Program-made: the position numbers and the translations under genes | Assembly: GCA_013334395.1 (NCBI GenBank) | Contig: JAAXXS010000002.1 | Span: forward strand, 38,227-102,226 | DNA length: 64,000 nt | Direction of reading: 5' to 3' | Source: Holophagaceae bacterium | GTDB taxonomy: Bacteria; Acidobacteriota; Holophagae; Holophagales; Holophagaceae | Notes under the pieces: generated by a model | Seen by the model: only the letters and a program-made list of their open reading frames with translations | Told to the model about the DNA's origin: nothing | Database searches by the model: none | Shown here: positions 1 to 9,600 of the stretch, in pieces | Position numbering within the stretch: position 1 is the stretch's first letter | How the letters are laid out: each line of letters begins with the position of its first letter

Positions 1-1024
1 CATGGCTCACCCCGCTGGAGAGCTCGATGGGCTGGCCGTCCTGGAGAGATCCCGGCTGGTCGATGACCTTCTCACCGGCCTTCAGGCCGGACCGCACGGA
101 CAGGTAGCTGCCGCTGCCCTCACCCAGGGACAACCAGCGCAGCTCGGCGTGGCCCTCCTTGGCGATGAACACGCCCGTCAGCTCCCCGCGCTGCACCAGC
201 GCCGTGCGGGGCACGGACAGCCCCGGGGCGGCCTGGAGGCCGGGCACCAATAGGCGGGCGAAGGAGCCCTGCCGGAGACCCTTGGGCTTGAGCACCTTGG
301 CCCGCACGGTCCCCTTGTGGCTGGTGGCGTCGCCACCGGGGGCCAGCGCGGTGATCTGGGCCTCGCCCTGGACCCCCTCGCTCTCGAACTTCAGCCTGGA
401 GCCGGTCTTCAGGCCCTTGGCCTCATCCTCCGACAGGCTCGCGACCAGCTCCTGCTCGCCGTCGCCCACCAGCTCCAGCAGGGGCATGCCGGGGCCGACA
501 AAGTCACCTTCATTCACCTTGCGGGACTGCACAACGCCCGAGAAGGGCGCCCGGATCTGCGTGTAGGCGATGTTGGCCTTCAGGGCGGTGACGCCGGCCT
601 GAGCCTGGGCCACCTGGGCCTGGGCCTGCTCCAGCTCCGAGAGGGTGCTGGCCTTCTGGGCCTGCAGGGCCAGGATGCGCCGGTGATGGGCCTCCACGAC
701 GGCCAGGCCGGTCTCGGCGGCCTTGAGCTGTCCCTGGAGGTCCTCGTCGCCCAGGGCGACCAGGAGGGCCCCTGCGGTCACGCGCTGACCCTCCTGGACC
801 GGGACCCGCTTCACCTGGGCGGCCATGCGGGTGGCGATCATGGCCGTGCGGGTGGACTGGAGGGTGCCGGCCACCCAGGCGCCTCCCTCGGGCGAGCCCT
901 GGGCCACCAGCGCGACCGCCACCTTGGGCAGCACCTTCGCTTCAACCTGGGCCTCCTTGTGGCCGCAGGCGAGGGTCCCCAGGAGCATGCCGGTCATGGC
1001 CAGTGCGGAAAGGGCGGTCTTCAT
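1..1024 (-). CDS. Efflux RND transporter periplasmic adaptor subunit (HlyD/MFP family), 3' part cut by window start
   Basis: Reverse-strand reading from ATG at 1024 gives MKTALSALAMTGMLLGTLACGHKEAQVEAKVLPKVAV... with lipobox, coiled-coil AQAQ region and IRAPFSGVVQSRKVNEGDFV lipoyl-like motif; start overlaps TolC stop. Confidence 0.9.
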   Translation of the reverse strand, partial: MKTALSALAMTGMLLGTLACGHKEAQVEAKVLPKVAVALVAQGSPEGGAWVAGTLQSTRTAMIATRMAAQVKRVPVQEGQRVTAGALLVALGDEDLQGQLKAAETGLAVVEAHHRRILALQAQKASTLSELEQAQAQVAQAQAGVTALKANIAYTQIRAPFSGVVQSRKVNEGDFVGPGMPLLELVGDGEQELVASLSEDEAKGLKTGSRLKFESEGVQGEAQITALAPGGDATSHKGTVRAKVLKPKGLRQGSFARLLVPGLQAAPGLSVPRTALVQRGELTGVFIAKEGHAELRWLSLGEGSGSYLSVRSGLKAGEKVIDQPGSLQDGQPIELSSGVSH

Positions 1025-2340
1025 GGCTTCACTCCTTCGATGGGATTGCCGGTGGCCAGATCGAGGCCGGCGTGGCTGGTGCGAAGTTCGAACAGGCTTT
1101 GGAGGAGCAGCGTCCGGGCGCCCTGGATGGCCGCGTCCGCATCGAGCACCTCGATCAGGGGCGTGAGGCCCTCACGGTGGCGGGCCTCCCGGAGCCGCTT
1201 GGACTCCTCGGCGGCGGTCAGGGCGGCCTTGGCGGCGAGGATCCGGGCCTCGGCGGCCTTGACGGACTCGCGCGCCACACGGACCTGATGCTCCGCCTGC
1301 TGCTGCTTGAAGGTGCGGAGGTCGGTCGCGGCCCGCTCCTGGGCCCTGGCCGCCTTGGCCCGGGCCGCGTCCGGCGCCGAGAAGACCTTCCACTTCACCC
1401 CGACCGAGGCATAGGTCCAGTTGCCCTTGTCCGACCAGGAGTGATGCAGCGTGCCGACACCCAGCTCCAGCCCGACTTCGGGAAGGGTGTTGCCTCGGGC
1501 CGCCAGGGCGCCCTCATGGGCGGCCTTGGCCTGGAGGTCCGCGGCGACGAGGTCACCGCGGTAGGCGGTACCCCTGTCGGCGGAGGCCGCCGGGCTGGAC
1601 TCCAGGGGCGTGGCCAGGGGGCCTTCCACGGGACCCGTCCCCGTGAGCAGTCCCAGTCCGGACCGGGCCGAGCGGACCTGCTTGAAGACCTCGGCCCGTT
1701 GGGCGTCCGCCTGGGCGTGGAAGGCCTTGAGGCGCTGGAGCTCGGACTCGAGCATGAGCCCTTGATTGACCCGGGCTCCCACGAAGTCCTCCATGCCCTG
1801 GATCCAGGCGCGGGTGTCGTCCACCCACTTCAGGGCCTGCTCCGCCACCTGGGTGCCGAAGTAGGCCTCCACGACCAGTTGGGCGGTCTCCTGCTTGCGG
1901 CGCTCCTGGCTGGCCTGCTCGGCCTGGGCCAGATACTCCCCAGCGCGCTTCGCGGCGGTCAGGCGGCCGCCGGTGTAGAGGGGCTGCTGTACCACGGCCG
2001 AGCCGCCATAGGCACCAATGGGATCCGGGTGGTTGAGCGCCAGGGGGTTGAAGTCCGCCGCCCCGATCCGGGCCTGGTTCAGCTTGATGCCGAAGGCCAT
2101 CATGGGCTCGTCCGTGCGCGTCCCGTAGGCGTTCAGCGTGAGGGAGGGCAGGCGAAGGTCCCGGTTGGCCTCAGCCTCGGCCAGGCGGCTGTCCACCATG
2201 GCCTGGCCCGCCCGCAGGCCCGCCTGGTCCGTCCAGGCCTTCCGGATGGACTGGGCCACGGTCAGAGCTTCCTGAGCCATGCCAAATCCCGCGCCAGCCG
2301 CCAGCAGTCCCACCAGAGTTGTCATTCTTTTAATACTCAT
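1021..2340 (-). CDS. TolC family outer membrane efflux protein
   Basis: 439 aa, signal peptide, TolC-like repeats (ALTVAQSIRKAW..., PLYTGGRLTAAKRAGEYLAQAEQA). Confidence 0.88.
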   Translation of the reverse strand: MSIKRMTTLVGLLAAGAGFGMAQEALTVAQSIRKAWTDQAGLRAGQAMVDSRLAEAEANRDLRLPSLTLNAYGTRTDEPMMAFGIKLNQARIGAADFNPLALNHPDPIGAYGGSAVVQQPLYTGGRLTAAKRAGEYLAQAEQASQERRKQETAQLVVEAYFGTQVAEQALKWVDDTRAWIQGMEDFVGARVNQGLMLESELQRLKAFHAQADAQRAEVFKQVRSARSGLGLLTGTGPVEGPLATPLESSPAASADRGTAYRGDLVAADLQAKAAHEGALAARGNTLPEVGLELGVGTLHHSWSDKGNWTYASVGVKWKVFSAPDAARAKAARAQERAATDLRTFKQQQAEHQVRVARESVKAAEARILAAKAALTAAEESKRLREARHREGLTPLIEVLDADAAIQGARTLLLQSLFELRTSHAGLDLATGNPIEGVKP

Positions 2341-2390
2341 AAAGGAATACTCCTGGATAAAAAAAACGGGGCCGAAGCCAGCGGTCTTCC

Positions 2391-2720
2391 CTACTTCAAG
2401 GCCTTGTAGATCACCCGCGCCCGGTCGCTCACATGGCCGCAGACCAGCTCGCAGAGGTCTCCGACCAGGGGCATGACCGGTGCGAAGTAGACGGCGTTGC
2501 CCTCGGGTTCCCGGCTCACCAGACCCACCCGCACCAGGCAGGCCAGGTGCTTGGACGCATTGGCCTGGGAGAGCCCGGCGGACTCTGCCACAGCCCCCTG
2601 GCTGAGTGGCTCCTTCGAGTCCAGCAGGGACCGCAGGATCTTCAGGCGGGAGGCGTCCCCCAGCGCGCTGAAGAGCCCGCTGACTTCATCGATCATGGGA
2701 TTGCTGAGCTGGTGATTCAT
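2391..2720 (-). CDS. ArsR family winged-helix transcriptional regulator
   Basis: 109 aa, FSALGDASRLKILRSLLDSKEPLSQGAVAESAGLSQANASKHLACLVRVGLVSREPEG. Confidence 0.9.
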   Translation of the reverse strand: MNHQLSNPMIDEVSGLFSALGDASRLKILRSLLDSKEPLSQGAVAESAGLSQANASKHLACLVRVGLVSREPEGNAVYFAPVMPLVGDLCELVCGHVSDRARVIYKALK

Positions 2721-2754
2721 GGAATCAACTCCATGCGACTATATTCATTCAGTT

Positions 2755-2770
2755 TTGACTTTTGTCAAGT
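2755..2770. promoter_or_regulatory. Candidate operator/promoter of arsR-tolC operon
   Basis: Perfect inverted repeat TTGAC-TTTT-GTCAA, nested GACTT..AAGTC; contains a TTGACA -35-like box on the minus strand with AATATA/TATAGT downstream. Confidence 0.5.
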
Positions 2771-2898
2771 CAAAAAAACCAGCTCCCATGAAGAACTGTA
2801 TACCCATCGGATCATCCAGCCACCAAGCATTCCACAGCACTGGCAATTCCAGGGGGAACGTGACGGAGGTCATCCCCTGCCAGAGACTTGCTAGTCTG

Positions 2899-3438
2899 AT
2901 GGTGGAGATTCCCGTGGACGACCTGGACCTGCGCGCTGCCAAGATCCGCCTGCTCTGCACCGACATCGACGGCGTGCTCACCACGGGCGCCCTGCACTAT
3001 GGCCTGGAAGCAGGCCATTCCAAGGCCTTCAACGTGCGCGACGGCGCCGCCACCAAGTGGCTGCAGCGGGCCGGCATTCCCGTGGCCTTCATCTCCGGCC
3101 TGGACGCCGCGGCCACCCGGCACCGGGCCCAGGACCTGGGGGTGGAGGACTGCTTCGCGGGGCACCTGAACAAGCTCCCGGTGCTGGACCAGCTCTGCGC
3201 GAAATACGGGCTGGCCTATGACCAAGTGGCGCACCTGGGCGATGACCTGCCGGACCTGCCCCTGCTCTCCCGGGTGGGCCTGGCCTGCTGCCCTTCGGAT
3301 GCCGCACCCGAGGTGAAGGAAGCCTGTCACTGGGTGACCGAGGTGCCCGGTGGCCTGGGCCTGCTGCGGCTGGTGGCCGAGCGGATACTCAAGGCCCAGG
3401 GCCGCTGGGCCGACACCGTGGGCAAGTACGGGGCCTGA
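2899..3438 (+). CDS. HAD family phosphatase, KdsC-like (3-deoxy-D-manno-octulosonate 8-phosphate phosphatase type)
   Basis: IRLLCTDIDGVLTTGALHYG, AFISGLDAAATRHRAQDLGV, VAHLGDDLPDLPLLSRVGLACCPSDA. Confidence 0.85.
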   Translation: MVEIPVDDLDLRAAKIRLLCTDIDGVLTTGALHYGLEAGHSKAFNVRDGAATKWLQRAGIPVAFISGLDAAATRHRAQDLGVEDCFAGHLNKLPVLDQLCAKYGLAYDQVAHLGDDLPDLPLLSRVGLACCPSDAAPEVKEACHWVTEVPGGLGLLRLVAERILKAQGRWADTVGKYGA

Positions 3439-3439
3439 G

Positions 3440-3970
3440 ATGAAACCGATTGCCGTCCTGCTCATCACCGCAGCCCTCAGCCTCTCGGGCCAGGACGCCG
3501 CCTTCGGGGTTCGCGTCCACGGCCTGCAGCCCATGGGCGACCTGAAGGATCTGACCAACAACCAGGTCGGGCTGGGAGCCGCAGTCTTCATCTCCATCCC
3601 CCACAGCGGCGGACTGGTGCTCCGCCCCGTGCTGGGCATGCAGTACATTCCCCAGGGCAACACGACGGGCCTGCCCGGCACCAAGACCGCAGTGACGTCC
3701 GTGGACCTCATGCTGGACCTGCTGTGGTTCCCCAACGAGGACCCGGACCACGGCCCCTACCTCGTCGGTTCCGTGGGCGGCCAGCAGTGGCGGCTGACCG
3801 CCAACGGCACCGCCCCTTCGACCCAGTCCGCGACCCGCCTGGGCCTCGGCGGAGGTCTGGGCTACCAGCTCTCGCCCCGGCTGGGGGTCGAGGCCCGAGG
3901 CTTCTGGAGCCCAGTGGAACAGAACCTCAAGGCCACGGGGCTCATCATCGGCGCCACCCTGAGGTTCTGA
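3440..3970 (+). CDS. Small outer-membrane beta-barrel-like protein
   Basis: Signal peptide MKPIAVLLITAALSLSGQ, alternating beta pattern, ends in aromatic-type barrel C-terminus ...GLIIGATLRF. Confidence 0.65.
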   Translation: MKPIAVLLITAALSLSGQDAAFGVRVHGLQPMGDLKDLTNNQVGLGAAVFISIPHSGGLVLRPVLGMQYIPQGNTTGLPGTKTAVTSVDLMLDLLWFPNEDPDHGPYLVGSVGGQQWRLTANGTAPSTQSATRLGLGGGLGYQLSPRLGVEARGFWSPVEQNLKATGLIIGATLRF

Positions 3971-3974
3971 ACCC

Positions 3975-4175
3975 TCAGCGGCTCGCGTGGGCGTTGAACC
4001 CCGCGGTGCGCAGCTTCTGACCCTGGTTTTCGTCATCCGGGATGATGTAGTCCACCTCGGCCGGGGTGTAGAGCCGGCGGTGGAGGTCCATGACCAGGGC
4101 GGGCCCCCCGGACTGTGTGATCAGTCGGCCGGGCAAAAGGTAGACACTACCTTGAGGCTGAAACAACATGGCCAC
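3975..4175 (-). CDS. Small hypothetical protein, N-terminus resembles DUF2158/YodC-like (SGGPA)
   Basis: 66 aa, PGRLITQSGGPALVMDLHRRLYTPAEVDYIIPDDENQG; AT-rich upstream region. Confidence 0.5.
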   Translation of the reverse strand: MAMLFQPQGSVYLLPGRLITQSGGPALVMDLHRRLYTPAEVDYIIPDDENQGQKLRTAGFNAHASR

Positions 4176-4269
4176 TCCAATAGGCCATTAGATAAAAATA
4201 TGCAGGCAAGCGATATACGCTTGATTGATTACCAACTTCCAGGTAGTCCAACCCGGAATCCAGCCCCCA

Positions 4270-5676
4270 TCACCGGGCCGAGTTCGCCACCAGCAAGGCC
4301 GCAAGCTCATTGTGGCGACACTGAACCGGTTCAAGCTCGAAGGCCACAAGCCGCCCCTCCCGCACCCGCAGCACCCCATCCACGATGGTGTAGGCCGCCT
4401 GGGCGGGGGCGCAGAGCAGCAGGGCGCCCACGGGGTCGTGGACCGCGCCGCCGGCGTAGCCCAGGGCCGAGAGATCGAAGAGGGCCAGGTCCGCGCACAT
4501 GCCCGGCGCCAGGTGCCCGATGTCGCTGCGCCCCAGGACGCGCGCGCCGCCCCGAGTGGCGAGTCGGAGCGTGTCTCGCACGGTCATGGCGCCCGGTCCC
4601 CGGTCGCAGCCGTAGGGCTCCGCGGCGATGCCCACCCGCTGCAGCAGCATGGCCATGCGCGCCTCGGCCACCATGTGCGCGGCATCATTGCTGGCGCTGC
4701 CGTCCACGCCGAGGCCCACGGGCACGCCCGCGTCGAGCATGGCGCGCACCGGGGCGATGCCCGAGGCCAGGCGCATGTTGGACGAGGGGCAGTGGGCCAC
4801 GCCGGTGCCCGTGGCGGCAAAGCAGGCCTGACCCGCCGCATCGAGCTTCACGCAGTGGGCGTGCCACACATCCGCGCCCACCCAGCCGAGTTCCTCCGCG
4901 TACTGCGCGGGCGTGCAGCCGAACTTCTCCCGGGAGTAGGCCACGTCGTGGTCGTTCTCGGCCAGGTGCGTGTGCAGCCGCACGCCGCGCTGCCTCGCGA
5001 GCAGGGCCGTCTCGCGCATGAGCTCGCGGCTCACGGAGAAGGGCGAGCAGGGCGCCAGCGAGATCTGCAGCATGGAGCCCGGCGCGGGGTCGTGGTAGCG
5101 CGCGACCAGCCGGTCCATGTCGGCGAGGATGTCGGCTTCACGCTCCACCACCGAGTCCGGCGGCAGGCCACCAGCGCTCTGGCCTACGCTCATGGCCCCG
5201 CGGGTGGCGGTGAAGCGCATGCCGGCGAGGCGGGCGCCATCGATGCTGTCGTCCAGGCGGCAGCCATTGGGGAACAGGTAGAGGTGATCGCTGGTGGTGG
5301 TGCAGCCGGACAGCAGCAGCTCCGCCATGGCCACCTGGGTGGACACCCGGAGCATCTCCGGCGTGAGCCCCGCCCAGATGGGGTACAGGCCCCGCAGCCA
5401 GGTGAACAGCTCCGCATCCTGCACCGCCGGGACCGCCCGCGTCAGGGACTGGAACATGTGGTGGTGGGTGTTCACCAGCCCCGGCAGCACCAGGTGGCCC
5501 CGGGCGTCGATGACCTCGTCGGCGGTTGCGGGGAGCGCAACGGCGGGGCCAATGGCCTCGATACGATTGCCGCGGATGAACACGGAGGCCCCGTGCAACT
5601 CCCGTCCCGCATCGTCCATGGTGGCCACGCAGGTGGCGTCACGGAGCAGGAGGGTGCGGCCGCCGGACTCGGACAT
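4270..5676 (-). CDS. Amidohydrolase, 8-oxoguanine deaminase-like
   Basis: GLVNTHHHMFQSLTRAVPAVQDAELFTWLRGLYPIW, HTHLAEN, GLGVDGSASND motifs of the COG0402 family. Confidence 0.85.
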   Translation of the reverse strand: MSESGGRTLLLRDATCVATMDDAGRELHGASVFIRGNRIEAIGPAVALPATADEVIDARGHLVLPGLVNTHHHMFQSLTRAVPAVQDAELFTWLRGLYPIWAGLTPEMLRVSTQVAMAELLLSGCTTTSDHLYLFPNGCRLDDSIDGARLAGMRFTATRGAMSVGQSAGGLPPDSVVEREADILADMDRLVARYHDPAPGSMLQISLAPCSPFSVSRELMRETALLARQRGVRLHTHLAENDHDVAYSREKFGCTPAQYAEELGWVGADVWHAHCVKLDAAGQACFAATGTGVAHCPSSNMRLASGIAPVRAMLDAGVPVGLGVDGSASNDAAHMVAEARMAMLLQRVGIAAEPYGCDRGPGAMTVRDTLRLATRGGARVLGRSDIGHLAPGMCADLALFDLSALGYAGGAVHDPVGALLLCAPAQAAYTIVDGVLRVREGRLVAFELEPVQCRHNELAALLVANSAR

Positions 5677-5679
5677 GGG

Positions 5680-6534
5680 CTACTCGAACACCACGGTCTT
5701 GTTGGCGTAGGTGAGCACCCGGTGGTTCAGGTGCAGACGCACGGCCCGAGCCAGGGCGAGACGCTCCATGTCCTTGCCCTTGCGCACCAGATCCTCGGCG
5801 GTGTCGCGGTGGCTGACCCGCACCACGTCCTGCTCGATGATGGGACCCGCATCCAGGTCCTCGGTGACGAAGTGCGCCGAGGCGCCGATGATCTTCACGC
5901 CGCGGGCGTGGGCCTGATGGTAGGGCTGGGCCCCGGCGAAGGCGGGCAGGAAGCTGTGGTGGATGTTAATGACATCCGGGAAGGCCCGCAGGAAGTCCCC
6001 GCTGAGCACCTGCATGTACTTCGCCAGGATCACCAGGTCCACCCGCTCGCAGCGCAGCAGCTCCAGCTGCTTCTGCTCCTGTTCGGCCTTGGTGGCGGCC
6101 GTGACGGGGAAGACGTGGAAGGGCAGGCCCAGGGGCGCCACGTGGCGGCGGAGCAGGTCGTGGTTGCTGACCACGCAGGCGATTTCCGCCCCCAGCTCGC
6201 CAGCATGGTGGCGCCAGAGCAGGTCCAGCAGGCAGTGCTCCTGGCGGCTGCACCAGATGGCGATGCGCGGCACCACGTCCGAGAAGTGCAGCTCCCAGTG
6301 GCCACCCATGGGATCCGCCACGGCCGCCAGCTCCCGCCGGAGCAGCAACCTGCCTTCAGCGTCGGAGTCATCCTCCCACTCGATGCGCCCCAGGAAGCGA
6401 CCTGCCTGCAGGTCCGAGTGGTGGTCCGAGTCCACGATGTTGCCGCCGCGTTCGAAGACGAAGGTCGACAGACGCGCCACGATGCCCCTCTGGTCGGGGC
6501 AGGAGATGAGGAGGATGGCGGTGGGTTTGGACAT
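5680..6534 (-). CDS. purU: Formyltetrahydrofolate deformylase
   Basis: N-terminal ACT domain (ILLISCPDQRGIVARLSTFVFERGGNIVDSDHHSD) and formyltransferase-like C-terminus (INIHHSFLPAFAGAQPYHQAHARGVKIIGASAHFVTEDLDAGPIIEQDV). Confidence 0.95.
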   Translation of the reverse strand: MSKPTAILLISCPDQRGIVARLSTFVFERGGNIVDSDHHSDLQAGRFLGRIEWEDDSDAEGRLLLRRELAAVADPMGGHWELHFSDVVPRIAIWCSRQEHCLLDLLWRHHAGELGAEIACVVSNHDLLRRHVAPLGLPFHVFPVTAATKAEQEQKQLELLRCERVDLVILAKYMQVLSGDFLRAFPDVINIHHSFLPAFAGAQPYHQAHARGVKIIGASAHFVTEDLDAGPIIEQDVVRVSHRDTAEDLVRKGKDMERLALARAVRLHLNHRVLTYANKTVVFE

Positions 6535-6634
6535 GGTTCGCAGCCGGGGTGCCAGGGTAGAAGGACAGCCCCCCGCGGGAGGGCTGCCTCTCAGGTTACA
6601 CGGCTCGGCCTGCCACCCCGCCTAGGGGCTCATC

Positions 6635-9600
6635 CTAGTCCACGGTGCGCCAGACCCGCGGCCTCACGAAGCGCTGGGCGGGGTTGCCCTGGATGGTGAT
6701 GAGCCGCGCACCCGATTGGGTGCCGGTCTGGTTGTCGGTTCCCCCAGCCATGCCCCCCTGGAGGACGCCCCGGGTCCCCATGGGGATGAAATCCGAAGCC
6801 GCCCCGGGCCAGGTGAAGGAGAGGCCACTGCGTGCCGAAACCGTTGTCCGGGTGTCGGTCACGAGGGGTTTCAACACGTCCTGGATGAGCCAGCTCTGCG
6901 TGTTGCCAGCCCCGCCTGAGCAAATGTCCGAAGCGGTGGGCGTGAAGATGGCGTAGAACAGGCTCCCAGCCACCACCAGGGGTGGGTTGATGCCCTTGGG
7001 AACGAAGCCTCCGCTGGGCTCGGGAAAGTTGACGTAGTAGCCGAAGGCGGTATCACCTGTCTTGGGTGCCAGATAGTAGTCACTGCAGCCGGGCGTGATG
7101 ACACAGGGGAGGCTGCTCGTGCCGGACACCGAGTTGTCGGTGAAGTTCTTCAGCTGGTTGGTGCTTGAGGTAATGCCCGTGAGGTCGAGGTCGAAGAGGG
7201 AGCTGTCCTGGCGGTCGAACACCACGGTGAGCCGGTGCCGACTGGGCTTGTCCGTGCTGTAGGAACGATCCAGGGGGTTGTTGCGGTCGCCACTGACCAT
7301 GGCAATGCCCACGGCCGCGGGGACGGCGTGCTTGAGGTCGAAGGCTGCGCCGGGGAAGGAGCCCAGGCGGAAGGGGGCCGGCAGGGTGGTGTAGCGGGCG
7401 TTGTTCCCGCCGTCGTCCTGATAGACCTTGCGGAGCGTCCAGTCCGAAACCTTGGAGCTGTCCACGCGGAAGTTCTCGTAGGGCGAGGGTATTGACGAGG
7501 CTGGGGGCTTGAACAGTGCATTGGAACCCCAGGCCCAGAGGCCACCGCGGTAGTCCAGGAAGTAGGCGCGCTGGGCCAGGCCGGAGTTGAGGATGAACTC
7601 GAAGGGCACCACGCCGGCGCCCACAGGACCCACAGAGGCGCCGCCCCCAGTGGCAGCACTCAGGTCCGCGCTGGCCAGCACGTTGCCGGTGTAGACATCC
7701 AGGGCCATGACCGCGCGACCCAGGGGCGTCGGCTTGGAGGCCGCATTCAGGAAGTTATCCTCCACCTTCGAGGTGCTGAACCCACCCCCCAGAAAGACCG
7801 CGTCGCGCAGCTTGCCATCAGCATCCACGACCCGGCCGAGGGCCGGCGGCGAGGTGGAGAACCCGAACTTCCCGAGCAGGCTATCCGCCGCTGCCTCGTC
7901 CGGCACCAGCGCCCAGCGAAGGGTCGGCGTGAAGGGATCGCTGACATCCAGGGCGTAATAGCTGCGTCCCCCCTTCCCGAGGCCGAAGACGGCCACGGCG
8001 CGTTCCCCGCGGTCCACCACCCCGTTGCCGGCCCCGCCTCCGCTGGGCGGCAGGTCCAGGTGGTAGAGGGTGGGGCTGCCGTCCACCATGAACCGGTGGG
8101 TGAGGCTGGCATTGTTCAGGTAGTCCAGATACTTCAGGAAGTCCGTGGGCATGAAGCTCCAGAGCTCCTGGACCGCGGCCCCGGTGACCAGGCCGCTGGC
8201 GTCGGTCTTGGTGACCTCGCCGAAGGCGTGCAGCCAGCCCTGGTTGGTGCCCACCAGGATGAGGCGGAAGCGGCTCCCGCCCACGGCGGTCAGACTTGCG
8301 TAGTGGCTCAGCGACCTGCTCGGGCTGGAGCTCGACGCCCTGTTCACGTCGCTCCAGTTGTATTCCAGTGCCGCCGGGGCTGAGCCGATGATGTCTCCCA
8401 TGATGGTGGTACGGTTGGCCGAGGGCTTCCCGCCGCTGTAGGGCTTCATGATGTCGGCCCCTGCCGCGTGCTGGAGGATGGTCTTTTTCTGGCCATCGAT
8501 CGCCGCCTGTTGGGCGGCATTCGTCGGGTCCGCGGCCTTCAGGGATGTGGCCACGTAGCTCTTGAGGTTGCTGAAACCGTTGTCGGTATCCGAGTCGGTG
8601 AAAGCCTGCAAGGCTGTGCCCTTCGGGACACGGGTATAGAGGGTCCGGGCAGTGCCGATGGGGGCTTCCTTCTTCAGCAGGGCGGCGCTCGTGCTCCACA
8701 AGGCGGTGGCGGCACTCAGGTTGGTGGTGGGGATTCCCTTGTTGTCCAGGATCTTGACGGTACCGTTCACTTCCTGGGTCCCGAAGGACAGGAGGTCCCC
8801 GGGCCACAGGACTCCGCCGGAGGAGGGGGGATAGAACTGGCCCACGTAGAGCTGACGGCCCAGGCTGGCCCCGACGAAGGGGAGGGTTGGCGCGGCGGTG
8901 GCCTGGTTGCTGGTGGCATTGATGGCGATGAGGAAGGCGTGCTCCAGGCTGTTGGACAGCAGGTCCGGGTTCGTCGCGTCGAAGAAGTAGGCCGCGTTGT
9001 CCCTCGCCACGCCTTTGGCGGGATAGCTGGTAGGGTCCTTGGGATCGGGAATCCAGTCGTTGTTCGGATCGATGGTCGCGCCATAGGGCTGGTTCCAACC
9101 CCGGAAGGGGTGGAAGGTGCTGATGGCCCCGTTGGAGACCCCGTTCCGCCCCAGGACGGCGGCATAGAAGAGGCTGCGCTTGGGGCTCGTGTCATCCGTG
9201 ACCAGCCCGCCGAGGTTGACCCCGATGGTCATGGTCGTCACCCGGTGGTCCTGATTGAAGACCAACCCATTTCGCTTCTTGATGGCGAAGGGCAGGAAGT
9301 CGGAGGGGTATCCCGAGCTGGTGGAGGTGCCGGGATCTTTCGCCGCCAGGTAGTCCACGCCCAGGGTTCCCGAGCTGGGGTCGGAGAGGTGGGCCGCGAT
9401 GCCAGCCAGGGTGGGGACGTTCCAGTTGCTGCCGGACCGGTCGACGCTGTTCTTGTTGGCCAGGATCGCCTGGTTGCCCTTGAGGACGTCCAGGGTTGCG
9501 GACAGCCCCGAGCCGATGATGTAGGGCGTGGTGCTGTTTGTGTTGTTCACGCCCGTATGGCCGTTGTTGTCCACCCCATCGGTAAAGAGAAGCAGGAAGT

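Noticed and set aside
601-640. GGTGGCCCAGG match to the element core in the adaptor gene
   Set aside because: Lies inside codons for a QVAQAQA coiled coil and lacks the CTT/RAAGYGT half.
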